DNA of 37,899 nucleotides from Methanobacterium sp. (GTDB taxonomy: Archaea; Methanobacteriota; Methanobacteria; Methanobacteriales; Methanobacteriaceae), in assembly GCA_019084405.1 (NCBI GenBank), contig JAHRFX010000028.1:1-37899 (forward strand). The letters run 5' to 3'. How positions within the stretch are numbered: position 1 is the stretch's first letter; each line of letters begins with the position of its first letter. Made by a program: the position numbers and the translations under genes. A model generated the notes under the pieces. The model was not told the DNA's origin and made no database searches. It saw nothing but the letters and a program-made list of their open reading frames with translations. Positions 1 through 8,813 of the stretch are shown one piece after another.

Positions 1-285
1 AATTTCGCAAAAATCCAAAAGAAAACAGAAACAAAGACATAATTAAATATATAAACAAATAAGACGATAAATACCAAGTATAAATGAATCCCAAAAACAT
101 TTAAAAACCATAATTACAAAAACACTTTACGAAGTACTGATTATATAATTGTCGATTTAACTCATAATAAATCCCTGCTTTTTTGGAATATTCCATTTTA
201 AGAGGTAAGAAGATTAAAGGTAATGGTTTAAAATTAAGCAAGATTAAATATAACTATACTTAATATCAATTTAAAAAGATTGAAA

Positions 286-352
286 TTTAATATATAACAA
301 TTGAAAAGTTTATGCAATTAAAGATGTCTTTATCATTAAAGATATTAATTGC
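286..352 (+). promoter_or_regulatory. ilvB promoter and structured 5' leader
   Basis: A TATA-like element lies at 286-296 and would place transcription start near 318-322. Just after it is a perfect 8-bp inverted repeat, GCAATTAA at 314-321 and TTAATTGC at 345-352. It encloses a small hairpin (AAAGA at 320-324, TCTTT at 327-331) and a direct repeat ATTAAAGAT at 317-325 and 335-343. An AGGTG ribosome site follows at 367-371, before the ATG at 377. The stretch 1-285 is AT-rich with no gene that I can see; it holds one perfect palindrome GGAATATTCC at 185-194. The TATA box is inferred from sequence and distance; a regulatory role for the repeats is a guess. Confidence 0.5.
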
Positions 353-376
353 CCTTAAATCAATACAGGTGTTTAT

Positions 377-2116
377 ATGAAAGGCGGGCAAGCAATAATA
401 AAGTCGCTAATAGATCAAGGAGCAGACATTGTTTTCGGATACCCGGGAGGTCAGCTATTACCTCTCTATGACATGATATATGATTCAGATTTAAAACATA
501 TTCTGGTAAGACATGAGCAATGCGCTGCTCATGCTGCTGATGGTTATGCACGGGCCTCAGGAAAAGTGGGAGTTTGTATTGCCACTTCTGGCCCTGGTGC
601 CACCAACCTGATTACCGGGATTGCCACGGCAAATATGGATTCTGCCCCGGTAATGGCCATTGCCGGACAGGTGCCTACCCATTTAATTGGAAATGATGCC
701 TTTCAGGAAGTGGACATGATCGGGATTACCATTCCCATAACCAAACACAATTTCCAGCCCGGTAATGCCAATGAAATTCCCGGCATGATCAAATCCGGTT
801 TTGAAATTGCACTTTCGGGTAGACCCGGTCCGGTGGTAATTGATTTACCTAAAGATATACAGGAACAGGAACTGGATGAATACCGGGCCGAATCAATGGA
901 ATTACCTGGTTACAAACCTAATTTAAAAGGCCACCCCTTACAAATTAAAAAAGCAGCCCAGGCCATAAAAAAGGCCAAAAAACCAGTCATATTATCTGGT
1001 GGAGGAGTAATAATTTCTGGTGCATCTCCAGAAATTAAAGAATTATCTGAGTTAATTAATGCACCGGTTACCACCACACTTTTGGGTAAAGGATCTTTTT
1101 CTGAAGATAGGCCCGGCTCCATGGGTATGCTGGGTATGCATGGGAGAAAGGTGGCCAACATAACCGTGGATGAATGTGATTGTCTGGTGGCAGTAGGATG
1201 CCGCTTCTCAGATAGGACCACAGGCAATATTGCAGAATTTGCAAAAAACGCCAGGATAATACATATAGATGTGGATCCTGCCGAAATAGGTAAAAATGTG
1301 GAGGTTGCAGTTCCCATTGTAGGAGATGCTAAAACAGTCCTGCAACAACTAATGCCTCTTTTAAAGAAAAATGAAGCCATTGATAATAAAAAATGGTTTG
1401 ATTACGTTTGTGAATTTAAAACAAGTTGTATCCCCCGTTTATCCTTTGAAAATGACGTTCCTCTTAAACCACAGCAGGTTATTAAAGAGATCATGAATGC
1501 AGTTGACAATGAAACAATATTGACCACTGATGTTGGTCAAAACCAGATGTGGATGGCTCATTTTTACCGGACCCAGAAACCCCGTAAATTCATATCATCT
1601 GGAGGACTGGGAACCATGGGATTCGGATTCCCCTCAGCCATAGGAGCTAAAGTGGCTCTTCCTGAAAATGATGTGGTTTCTGTTTGTGGAGATGGTGGAT
1701 TTTTAATGGTGTGCCAGGATCTGGCCACCGTTAAAGAGTACGACATTCCGGTGGTGGTTTGTGTACTGGATAACCGTTACCTGGGTATGGTGGCCCAGTG
1801 GCAAAAACTATTTTATGATGAACGTATGTCCCACACCCACCTGGGAGAAGTACCAGACTTTGTTAAGTTAGCTGAAGCATTTGGAGTACGAGCCGAAAGG
1901 GTAGAAAAACCCGGTGAAACACAAGAAGCACTTAAAAATGCTATTAAATCAGGGGAACCAACCCTGCTGGATATCATAATCGATCCTGATGAAATTTTAC
2001 CCATGGTTCCCCCGGGATGTGGCTTAACCGAGATTATAGGTGAATATAAGGTGGAAAGAGAGCGCCCGGGAGAAATTACTTATAAAAATCCTGCTAAAAA
2101 GGCGGAAGGTGATTAA
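377..2116 (+). CDS. ilvB: Acetolactate synthase large (catalytic) subunit
   Basis: This enzyme condenses two pyruvates, or pyruvate with 2-oxobutyrate, in the first common step of valine, leucine and isoleucine synthesis; it uses thiamine diphosphate, Mg and FAD. The 579 residues are the usual family length. The N-terminal pyrimidine-binding domain includes the catalytic glutamate E47 in RHEQCAAHAADGYAR. A central FAD/transhydrogenase-like domain follows, and then a C-terminal diphosphate-binding domain with GDGG at about 438 and the Mg-ligand asparagine at about 465 (LDNRYLG). The start at 377 is supported by AGGTG just upstream. Only one base separates its stop from ilvN, so the two subunits are almost certainly co-transcribed and translationally coupled. 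Confidence 0.96.
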   Translation: MKGGQAIIKSLIDQGADIVFGYPGGQLLPLYDMIYDSDLKHILVRHEQCAAHAADGYARASGKVGVCIATSGPGATNLITGIATANMDSAPVMAIAGQVPTHLIGNDAFQEVDMIGITIPITKHNFQPGNANEIPGMIKSGFEIALSGRPGPVVIDLPKDIQEQELDEYRAESMELPGYKPNLKGHPLQIKKAAQAIKKAKKPVILSGGGVIISGASPEIKELSELINAPVTTTLLGKGSFSEDRPGSMGMLGMHGRKVANITVDECDCLVAVGCRFSDRTTGNIAEFAKNARIIHIDVDPAEIGKNVEVAVPIVGDAKTVLQQLMPLLKKNEAIDNKKWFDYVCEFKTSCIPRLSFENDVPLKPQQVIKEIMNAVDNETILTTDVGQNQMWMAHFYRTQKPRKFISSGGLGTMGFGFPSAIGAKVALPENDVVSVCGDGGFLMVCQDLATVKEYDIPVVVCVLDNRYLGMVAQWQKLFYDERMSHTHLGEVPDFVKLAEAFGVRAERVEKPGETQEALKNAIKSGEPTLLDIIIDPDEILPMVPPGCGLTEIIGEYKVERERPGEITYKNPAKKAEGD

Positions 2117-2117
2117 G

Positions 2118-2615
2118 ATGGATGAAAGAACTCATATCATCAGTGCCCTGGTAGAACACAAGCCTGGTGTTTTACAACGTGTGGCGGGATTATTTAACCG
2201 TAGAGGATTTAACATAGATACCATAACGGTAGGGGAATCAGAAAAAGAAGGGCTGGCCCGTATGACCATCATTGCCCAGGGTGATGATAAGGTGCTGGAA
2301 CAAATCACCAAGCAATTAAATAAACTGGTTGATGTGATAAAGGTCCGGGATCTGGAAATGGAAAGTACGGTTAAAAGGGAGCTGTGCCTTATTAAAGTGC
2401 ACGCCCCCCAGGAAAAAGTTCGCTCCGAGGTTATTCAGTATGCCAGTATTTTCCGGGGGCGAATCATAGATGTGAGCCCTGAAACCCTGACCGTGGAAAT
2501 TACGGGAGACCCTGAAAAAATCCAGGCCCTGATTGATCTATTAAAGAATTTTGGAATTAAAGAACTAGCGCGTACAGGACCTACTGCTATTTCAAGGGGT
2601 ACTAAAACCATTTGA
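2118..2615 (+). CDS. ilvN: Acetolactate synthase small (regulatory) subunit
   Basis: This is the regulatory partner of IlvB; in the family it raises catalytic activity and confers feedback inhibition by valine. The product is 165 residues: an N-terminal ACT domain (about 4-80, starting HIISALVEHKPGVLQRVAGLF) and the C-terminal ALS_ss_C domain (about 85-160). The frame stays open upstream to 2040, but the ATG at 2118 is chosen because GGAAGGTGAT at 2103-2112 is an excellent ribosome site four to five bases before it and because the protein then begins where the family begins. It forms a bicistronic unit with ilvB. AT-rich DNA and a T-rich run near 2680 follow before the separate ilvC promoter. 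Confidence 0.95.
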   Translation: MDERTHIISALVEHKPGVLQRVAGLFNRRGFNIDTITVGESEKEGLARMTIIAQGDDKVLEQITKQLNKLVDVIKVRDLEMESTVKRELCLIKVHAPQEKVRSEVIQYASIFRGRIIDVSPETLTVEITGDPEKIQALIDLLKNFGIKELARTGPTAISRGTKTI

Positions 2616-2710
2616 AGGCCATAACCCCTGGTTTAATTTTTTTAAAATGCTTGTATCCCTGCTGTTTTAATAAATTAGTATTTTTTTATTAAAATAAAGT
2701 TCTTTAATTA

Positions 2711-2749
2711 TAATTTATATGATATCTAAATCATAACTTAGTTATCATA
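2711..2749 (+). promoter_or_regulatory. ilvC promoter with a 12-bp inverted repeat at the TATA box
   Basis: A TATA element (about 2711-2722) overlaps the left arm of an imperfect inverted repeat. The left arm is TATGATATCTAA at 2718-2729 and the right arm TTAGTTATCATA at 2738-2749, matching at 11 of 12 positions across an 8-base spacer. The right arm would cover the region between TATA and transcription start, a classic site for an archaeal repressor. The half-site ATCTAA also appears as a palindrome in front of ilvE. This shows that ilvC has its own promoter about 100 bp upstream of its start. Binding by a regulator is inferred. Confidence 0.5.
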
Positions 2750-2809
2750 ATTTTTAACTTTAAAAAAAAAGGTAGTTTTTTGCCTTAATTATTATTAGGA
2801 GGATGGCAA

Positions 2810-3796
<987 letters not shown>

Positions 3797-3829
3797 TTTT
3801 TCCAGTTCCAATACAAAAAGGTGAATATC

Positions 3830-4843
3830 TTGGTATTTGTAGGAATGGATCACGGTACTACCGGAGTATCCTTTACCATTCTATCTTCCGATGATAAAGA
3901 GCAGGTAGAACACTTTAAAATCGGTCGTGAAGTACTCTCTACCGGTGAAGTGTCTGCCCTGGAAGAACTATCCTCCCGGGTCCCCCTGGATAAAATTAAG
4001 CTCATGGCCCTCACCTATGCCATGGGGGATGGTATTAACACCATACAGCCCCTGGAAATGGTGGAAAAAAGAGGAATCATATCCATGGGTGGGGCAGGCA
4101 AGGTTACCGGGGGAGGTACCCTGGTGTATGGTGAACTGGAAAACTCAGGAGTTCCTATTCTGCTTATACCCGGATTGCATAAAAGCACCCCCTGTATGGA
4201 TCCTCGTTTTAAGGCAGCTTATTCCCATCATGCCAGTGCAGAAAAGGTAAGTATTGCCTACAACGCCTATCTGGAAAGTGGATGGGAAAACATGATTGTA
4301 GCCGATATCAGTTCCAACACCGTTACCCTTTTAGTGGAAAAATGTAAAATAAGAGGAGCTATGGATGCCTGTTTAGGGGCTATGGGACTGATTCATGGCC
4401 CTCTGGATCTGGAAATGTTAAGAAGTATTGATGATGGACATCGAACCGCTAATGATTGCTTTTCCCATGCAGGGGCAGTGAAAATTGCAGGAGTGGACAC
4501 CGCAGTTTCCCAGGTGAAAGAGGAAATACTGGAAAAATTCCAGGCAGGAGATGATGCCGCCATCCTGGCACTGGATACCATGATCATGACCATCGCCATG
4601 GAAATATGGGGATTGTTGGGTATTGCCCAGAAAGTGGATGGGGTAATACTGACCGGTTCTATAGGTGCCCTGCAGGAACCTGTAAATTTTTATGGTACTC
4701 TCAAGGATTACCTGGAAGATGTGATACCGGTAATACGCATTCCCTCTACTTCCGGTTCCATGGGCAGTGCCCAGATTGCTCGTGATATTTATAATGGTCA
4801 AAAAGAGATTTTAGGGATTAAAGTTGAGGGATATTATCCCTGA
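3830..4843 (+). CDS. Methanogenesis marker protein 12 (ASKHA-fold)
   Basis: The product matches the methanogenesis marker 12 family, which is almost confined to methanogens and belongs to the sugar kinase/Hsp70/actin ATPase fold. The phosphate-1 loop reads VGMDHGTTGVSF at the very N-terminus, and the late ILTGSIGAL segment fits the adenosine motif. The biochemical role is not established. A GTG at 3821 is possible, but I prefer the TTG at 3830: AGGTGA at 3819-3824 is ideally placed for it and would otherwise overlap the start. This gives 337 residues beginning MVFVGMDHG. It lies 33 bases after ilvC and may be read from the ilvC promoter. The next gene is convergent. Confidence 0.85.
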   Translation: MVFVGMDHGTTGVSFTILSSDDKEQVEHFKIGREVLSTGEVSALEELSSRVPLDKIKLMALTYAMGDGINTIQPLEMVEKRGIISMGGAGKVTGGGTLVYGELENSGVPILLIPGLHKSTPCMDPRFKAAYSHHASAEKVSIAYNAYLESGWENMIVADISSNTVTLLVEKCKIRGAMDACLGAMGLIHGPLDLEMLRSIDDGHRTANDCFSHAGAVKIAGVDTAVSQVKEEILEKFQAGDDAAILALDTMIMTIAMEIWGLLGIAQKVDGVILTGSIGALQEPVNFYGTLKDYLEDVIPVIRIPSTSGSMGSAQIARDIYNGQKEILGIKVEGYYP

Positions 4844-4930
4844 ACTCTTTAAACATTTTATTTAGGGAACTTTAAAATTAAAAAAAAATCTAAAAGCAAT
4901 AGAGTTCCACTAATACGTTTTAAATATTAT

Positions 4931-5134
4931 TTATTTTAAAGCAATAAAAGCAATTTTAGTGCCTTTTATAAATTTTATGCCTTTATCTGTCTCAATAACA
5001 GTGTTTAGATAGTTATCTAATGCTATAACTTTACCTTCATCTTCTTCTCTGTTTTTTAAACTTATTACTACATCCTTATCTTTAAACCGCAGAAACTGCC
5101 GATTTACTTGAAAATCACTATCTGGTTTTGACAT
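4931..5134 (-). CDS. Lsm/Sm-like RNA-binding protein
   Basis: This is a 67-residue member of the Sm/Lsm family, which forms heptameric rings that bind U-rich RNA. The Sm1 segment includes VVISLKNREEDEGKVIALDNYLNTVIE, with the typical D-x-x-x-N arrangement in DNYLN. The Sm2 segment is FIKGTKIAFIAL, where KGT replaces the common RG(D/N). It is slightly shorter than the usual 72-80 residues. GAGGTTAGG lies before the ATG at 5134, and a TATA-like AAGTATATGCTA (minus strand) lies at 5179-5190. It converges on the marker 12 gene. Its target RNA is unknown; this may be the second, less canonical Lsm of the genome. Confidence 0.85.
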   Translation of the reverse strand: MSKPDSDFQVNRQFLRFKDKDVVISLKNREEDEGKVIALDNYLNTVIETDKGIKFIKGTKIAFIALK

Positions 5135-5242
5135 CCTAACCTCTCTTATTAATTTCTTAACATAATTTAATGCCGGAGTAGCATATACTTTTCCCTAAAG
5201 AAATATTTATCACATTAAATAAGTATTATCATTTATTAAAGT

Positions 5243-5271
5243 AAATATATAAAATCATTAGTTGGTACCAG
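5243..5271 (+). promoter_or_regulatory. Promoter of the 48-residue gene with operator-like TGGTACCA
   Basis: A strong TATA box (5243-5254) is followed seven bases later by GTTGGTACCAG at 5261-5271, whose core TGGTACCA is a perfect palindrome. The same 11-mer in inverted orientation lies directly after the ilvE TATA box at 8891-8901. The site falls between TATA and the expected transcription start, where a repressor would act. Both positions are visible in the sequence; co-regulation is inferred. Confidence 0.45.
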
Positions 5272-5328
5272 TACTTATGCAATAGGGTATTTTAAATTAA
5301 ATAAATCTAAAAAAAAAGGAGTCATTTG

Positions 5329-5475
5329 ATGTCTATAAACCAAATCGAAACCAACCTGGAAGCGGTGACTATTACCATAGCCCATCTTGAAAAATTAGGA
5401 AATTGCGATCCTGAATTACTGGAAGAACTTCGAAAAGAAAGAGATAGACTTTTAAGAGAACTTAATATAAGTTGA
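5329..5475 (+). CDS. Small unrecognised helical protein, 48 residues
   Basis: I do not recognise the family. The open frame 5329-5475 starts with ATG after AAGGAG at 5317-5322 and a clear TATA box at 5243-5254, so every expression signal is present. The product is acidic and highly charged: an N-terminal segment (MSINQIETNLEAVTITIAHL), a single cysteine in EKLGNCDPEL, then a strongly helical EELRKERDRLLRELNIS with heptad-like leucines that could form a coiled coil or a two-helix hairpin. It is divergent from the Lsm gene. Codon use resembles the neighbours. The operator-like sequence shared with ilvE suggests regulated expression. Confidence 0.7.
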   Translation: MSINQIETNLEAVTITIAHLEKLGNCDPELLEELRKERDRLLRELNIS

Positions 5476-5512
5476 TGAAAAGAAAATCTCTTTCTAATTT
5501 AATTTTTAAATT

Positions 5513-5636
5513 ATTTATAATATGTTTTAATTGATTAGTCTACAGGGAGAGATCAAGCTACATTATTTGGTGGAGGTAGTAAGGGATGTGCGGTTTAAGT
5601 AGATTTATGTTTAATCAAATGCCTTGCTTTTTTTAA
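5513..5636 (+). ncRNA. Possible small RNA or 16-codon microprotein unit
   Basis: This short stretch has the parts of a self-contained transcription unit. A TATA-like element lies at 5513-5524, so start would be near 5545. There is a perfect GGAGGT at 5572-5577, an ATG at 5586, a 16-codon frame (MCGLSRFMFNQMPCFF) ending at 5636, and a run of seven T at 5628-5634 that could end the transcript. The RNA would be about 90-95 nt. TCTAC (about 5540-5544) can pair with GTAGA (about 5599-5603). I cannot tell whether it is a small RNA, a microprotein or chance. The rest of 5637-5717 holds a minus-strand TATA-like AAGTATATGCTA at 5661-5672 and nothing else clear. Confidence 0.25.
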
Positions 5637-5717
5637 ACTCCTTGAATTAGGTCCGCCCTTTAGCATATACTTGCTGGAAAAATTATACCTCAGGGCCCTG
5701 TTGAGATTGATTATTAA

Positions 5718-6491
5718 TTATTCCATCCAGTTATTTATTTCCAGAGGGGAGGTACAATCCAGAGTAAGTGGAGTTAAGCTGGGTTTTTTTTCAACTTTAA
5801 GAGTATGCACATCGGTTCCTTCCTTATCATCTTCCACTGGATCACCGTCTAGCCAGTAATAGGGCCTACCACGGGGATCCAGACGCTTCTGGATGTGGGC
5901 CCGGTACATTCTCTCACCCAGCCGGGTGATTACAATTTCATCACTTTCCGGATGGGCAGGTATATTTAAATTCATGAAATCAACGCCCTGGGGCATACCC
6001 TTTTTTATAATCTGCTTAACCACCTTACGGGTTATTTTCTGGGCAAAAGAAAAGTCAACATCCACATGCCCATCATGGAATTTAATATCCCCCCGGGTGA
6101 CCTGTAATGACACTGCCAGGGAAGGTATTTTATGTGTTGCCGCCTCCATAGTAGCCCCTATTGTTCCCGAAGTAGTTAATTCAGATTTTCCAAGATTTTC
6201 CCCTACATTGATTCCGGATATAACTAAATCTGGCTTTTTTTGTGCTAATTCAAAGATCCCGATAATAACCGCATCAGTTGGTGTTCCTGAAACTGAGAAA
6301 GCCCTGCTTCCATCCATTAAATTAGTATCAGTAACCCTTATAGGTTCAAAAAGAGTGAGAGCATGACCTATTCCACTTTGCTGTGTGGCAGGAGCCACCA
6401 CTGATATTTCTCCTAAACCTTCCACTGATTTTCTGGTGGCAATAATCCCGGACGAATTTACTCCATCATCGTTGGTTATCAAAATTTGCAT
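5718..6491 (-). CDS. surE: 5'/3'-nucleotidase SurE
   Basis: SurE is a divalent-metal-dependent nucleoside monophosphate phosphatase, thought to balance nucleotide pools under stress. The N-terminal ILITNDDGVNS carries the metal-binding aspartate pair, with further family motifs SGTPTDAVIIG and SGINVGENLGKSELTTSGTIGA. The ATG at 6491 (MQILITNDDG, 257 residues) fits the family better than the TTG two codons upstream. I see no convincing ribosome site, so the message may have a very short leader. It is divergent from the Mrr-like gene, with about 235 bp between them. The 3' end faces the small transcript-like unit. Confidence 0.92.
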   Translation of the reverse strand: MQILITNDDGVNSSGIIATRKSVEGLGEISVVAPATQQSGIGHALTLFEPIRVTDTNLMDGSRAFSVSGTPTDAVIIGIFELAQKKPDLVISGINVGENLGKSELTTSGTIGATMEAATHKIPSLAVSLQVTRGDIKFHDGHVDVDFSFAQKITRKVVKQIIKKGMPQGVDFMNLNIPAHPESDEIVITRLGERMYRAHIQKRLDPRGRPYYWLDGDPVEDDKEGTDVHTLKVEKKPSLTPLTLDCTSPLEINNWME

Positions 6492-6727
6492 ATACAAATT
6501 ATATTTATGAAGTTTTTAATACTTTGTGGAATCTGAGTTAAAGGGAGTATTTCAAATGGTTAATTTTCTCCACAAGGTGAATATTAATGTAAGAAATGCT
6601 AAAAATCAGATTAGTACTTATCTACTATAAAAGCAAATATTAATTATAACCTATTTATAATAATATTAAGGATTAAAGATTATCTCTTAATTAGGGCATA
6701 AATTTTCATCTCCAGAAGGTGGGTAAC

Positions 6728-7510
6728 TTGCAAAAAAACAGATTGGTTGAATTCATAGCAAAGATAATGGAGGAATCTGGCTTTAAAGTCTACAAAGACT
6801 TTAGAACTTCACGGCATCTTATAGATATTTATGGTGTTCTACCTACAGTGCTGGGGGATTTTGGAGTAGTAGTGTCCTGTAAAAACTATGATGAAAAGTG
6901 GAATGTAGGTTTAGACATCTTAAAAGAAATGGAAATGGTGGCAAAGACATTAAAAGCTTCTAAAGTAGTAATTGTCACCACTTCTGCTTACAGTTCCCAG
7001 GCTGTAAATTATGCCGCCCGTAGAAATATTAAGCTTATTGATAGGGATGGTTTATTGAAACTGGCCCAGAAATTCTCTAAAAGATCACCAGAAATAATGG
7101 CCGAAGAAGAGGAATATGGTGAGGAAGAATATGAAGGAGCTGAAATTTCATATAACCCTCCAGAATCTTCCAGAAGTTCTTTTTTCCACAGTGATTCTAA
7201 AGGATCCCTCAATAGAAAACGTGACCAGTTTAAAACTGATTGGTGGCCCCTTATACAGGGTATACTCAGTAACACTATTGTCTTAATTTTACTGGTAATT
7301 GGGCTTTCCTATCTACTGGCCAATTTAATAGGGTATTTCATAACAGTAAATAGCAGCACTTTGGGTATAATCAAAATAGTGCTCAGTGTAGTTTTATCTT
7401 ATGGACTGGTATTGTTACTGGATAGAAAAGGGGCCTTGGTACTGGTTAAAGGAACCACTGTATTTTTTGTATCATTGCTGGCTTTGATAATTCAAATTAT
7501 CTTCCTGTAA
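6728..7510 (+). CDS. Mrr-like nuclease-fold protein with C-terminal membrane segments
   Basis: The N-terminal 125 residues look like the Mrr/restriction-endonuclease fold. GFKVYKDFRTSRHLIDIYG supplies the likely metal-binding aspartate (about 33), VVSCKNYD supplies the lysine (about 52), and ASKVVIVTTSAYSSQAVNYA with IKLIDRDGLLKLA is the typical end of the domain. The (Q/E)xK position is SCK here, so catalysis is uncertain. An acidic linker (EEEEYGEEEYEG) follows, then a basic stretch and three hydrophobic segments (about 175-200, 210-230, 238-259). I choose TTG at 6728 over GTG at 6719 because AAGGTGG at 6716-6722 sits ideally for it. This is a membrane-bound protein of unknown substrate; no methylase or helicase partner is near. 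Confidence 0.7.
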   Translation: MQKNRLVEFIAKIMEESGFKVYKDFRTSRHLIDIYGVLPTVLGDFGVVVSCKNYDEKWNVGLDILKEMEMVAKTLKASKVVIVTTSAYSSQAVNYAARRNIKLIDRDGLLKLAQKFSKRSPEIMAEEEEYGEEEYEGAEISYNPPESSRSSFFHSDSKGSLNRKRDQFKTDWWPLIQGILSNTIVLILLVIGLSYLLANLIGYFITVNSSTLGIIKIVLSVVLSYGLVLLLDRKGALVLVKGTTVFFVSLLALIIQIIFL

Positions 7511-7605
7511 AAAGGAGACATTTATGAGCCATATATTCTTTTTTAAAATTAAATAGAATTTATAATCTAATTTTATGGAAAAATAATTTTTAATCTTAGA
7601 ATAAA

Positions 7606-7677
<72 letters not shown>

Positions 7678-7700
7678 CTGGTGAGTTATAGTATTTATTT

Positions 7701-7731
7701 TTTTATGGTTAAAAGTTTCCTTACCATAAAA
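7701..7731. promoter_or_regulatory. 9-bp inverted repeat between tRNA-Val and the flavodoxin-ferredoxin gene
   Basis: TTTTATGGT at 7701-7709 and ACCATAAAA at 7723-7731 form a perfect inverted repeat around 13 bases. It lies in the divergent region between the minus-strand tRNA-Val and the plus-strand flavodoxin-ferredoxin gene. A short palindrome GGTTAACC follows at about 7734-7741. It could be an operator for either unit; no regulator is known. Confidence 0.3.
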
Positions 7732-7791
7732 GAGGTTAACCCTATAACCATGTTCTAATAATTTCTTCCAGGAAGGGATAGTGAATAAAAA

Positions 7792-8586
7792 ATGATAAAG
7801 GATGACATTGATTTTTATTACTTCTCAGGAACCGGTAACACCTATCTGGTGGTGCATAAGATGAGGGAAGTTTGGGAAAAGCATGGCTTAAAAGTTAATT
7901 TATTTCCCCTGGAAAATTCAAATCCAGAGAAGATAAATCTAAAAAATGTAATTGGTCTTGGTTTTCCTGTTGCAGAACAATCAACCTACAATTTTGTATG
8001 GGATTTTATTAAGAGGCTTCCTGAATCTCAAGGCACAGATATATTTATGGTGGATACTCTGGGAAGCTTTTCAGGAGGAATTGTAGGACCATTAAAAAAA
8101 TTACTTACCGGGAAAGGATACCATCCCCTGGGGGCCTGTGAGATTATCATGCCCTCCAATATATTCTACATAGCCCCGGAGAAAGTCTGCCAGGATAAAA
8201 TTGAAAAGGGTCTCTTAAAAGCAGAACATTATGCCCTGCGTCTTTTAAAAGGAACTGCAAAATGGGGAAGAATACCTCTTATTAGTGATGCCATGTACCT
8301 GGCTTCCTGCTTTGGCCTGGCCCTTACCCGCAGTAGAATAAATCAAAAACTACTGCCCCTAACCACCTCTCAGGAGTTGTGTCAAAAATGCAGGATATGT
8401 GTTAAATTATGTCCGGTGGGTAACCGGAAAATAGAAAAAAATGAATATCCTCAACAAGGCCTTAAATGTGAATACTGTTTAAGGTGTGCCTCTTTTTGCC
8501 CATGTAAAGCTATAAATTGTCCTTTTAATTATAAGGGAAAAACTTACAAGGCCGTGGAAGCTCGTGTATTTTTAGAACAAAAATAA
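7792..8586 (+). CDS. Flavodoxin-ferredoxin fusion protein (EFR1 type)
   Basis: This is a probable electron-transfer protein of 264 residues. An N-terminal flavodoxin-like domain has the FMN phosphate loop FSGTGNT (about 11-17). The C-terminal bacterial-type ferredoxin domain has two 4Fe-4S motifs: C197-C200-C203-C207 (CQKCRICVKLCP) and C226-C229-C232-C236 (CEYCLRCASFCP). This is the arrangement of the EFR1 family, common in anaerobes. Redox partners are not indicated by neighbours. The ATG at 7792 has an AGGGAT-like site about 12 bases upstream. The gene is enclosed by two directly repeated tRNA-Val genes transcribed in the opposite sense. Confidence 0.88.
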   Translation: MIKDDIDFYYFSGTGNTYLVVHKMREVWEKHGLKVNLFPLENSNPEKINLKNVIGLGFPVAEQSTYNFVWDFIKRLPESQGTDIFMVDTLGSFSGGIVGPLKKLLTGKGYHPLGACEIIMPSNIFYIAPEKVCQDKIEKGLLKAEHYALRLLKGTAKWGRIPLISDAMYLASCFGLALTRSRINQKLLPLTTSQELCQKCRICVKLCPVGNRKIEKNEYPQQGLKCEYCLRCASFCPCKAINCPFNYKGKTYKAVEARVFLEQK

Positions 8587-8621
8587 GGTTTAAATTAATT
8601 AATTTAAAAAAATGAGATAAA

Positions 8622-8693
<72 letters not shown>

Positions 8694-8722
8694 CTCGCGT
8701 ACATCACACTTTGCACCCCTAT

Positions 8723-8731
8723 CTATATAAA
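8723..8731 (-). promoter_or_regulatory. TATA box of tRNA-Val (TAC)
   Basis: On the minus strand the sequence reads AAAAGTTTATATAG, with a purine-rich BRE-like stretch directly before the TATA core. It lies about 30-38 bp upstream of the mature 5' end at 8693, as expected for an archaeal tRNA promoter with a short leader. Confidence 0.6.
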
Positions 8732-8813
8732 CTTTTCCAAAAAGCCCCCCGTAAAAATAAGATAATTTTACTTAAATTAGAATAAATTTCTTATACCCCG
8801 GGGTGGTGATGGT

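Noticed and set aside
185..194. GGAATATTCC palindrome as a nitrogen-regulator (NrpR) site
   Set aside because: The known methanogen operator has six bases between GGAA and TTCC; here there are two, and the site lies about 100 bp upstream of the TATA box.
5179..5672. TAGCATATACTT found at 5179-5190 and 5661-5672
   Set aside because: Both are minus-strand TATA-like elements. The first fits the Lsm gene; the second has no gene behind it. Shared TATA context is the simplest explanation.
7523..7555. 10-codon frame after AAAAGGAGA, just after the Mrr-like gene
   Set aside because: The ribosome site is good, but the peptide MSHIFFFKIK is too short and low in complexity to support as a gene.
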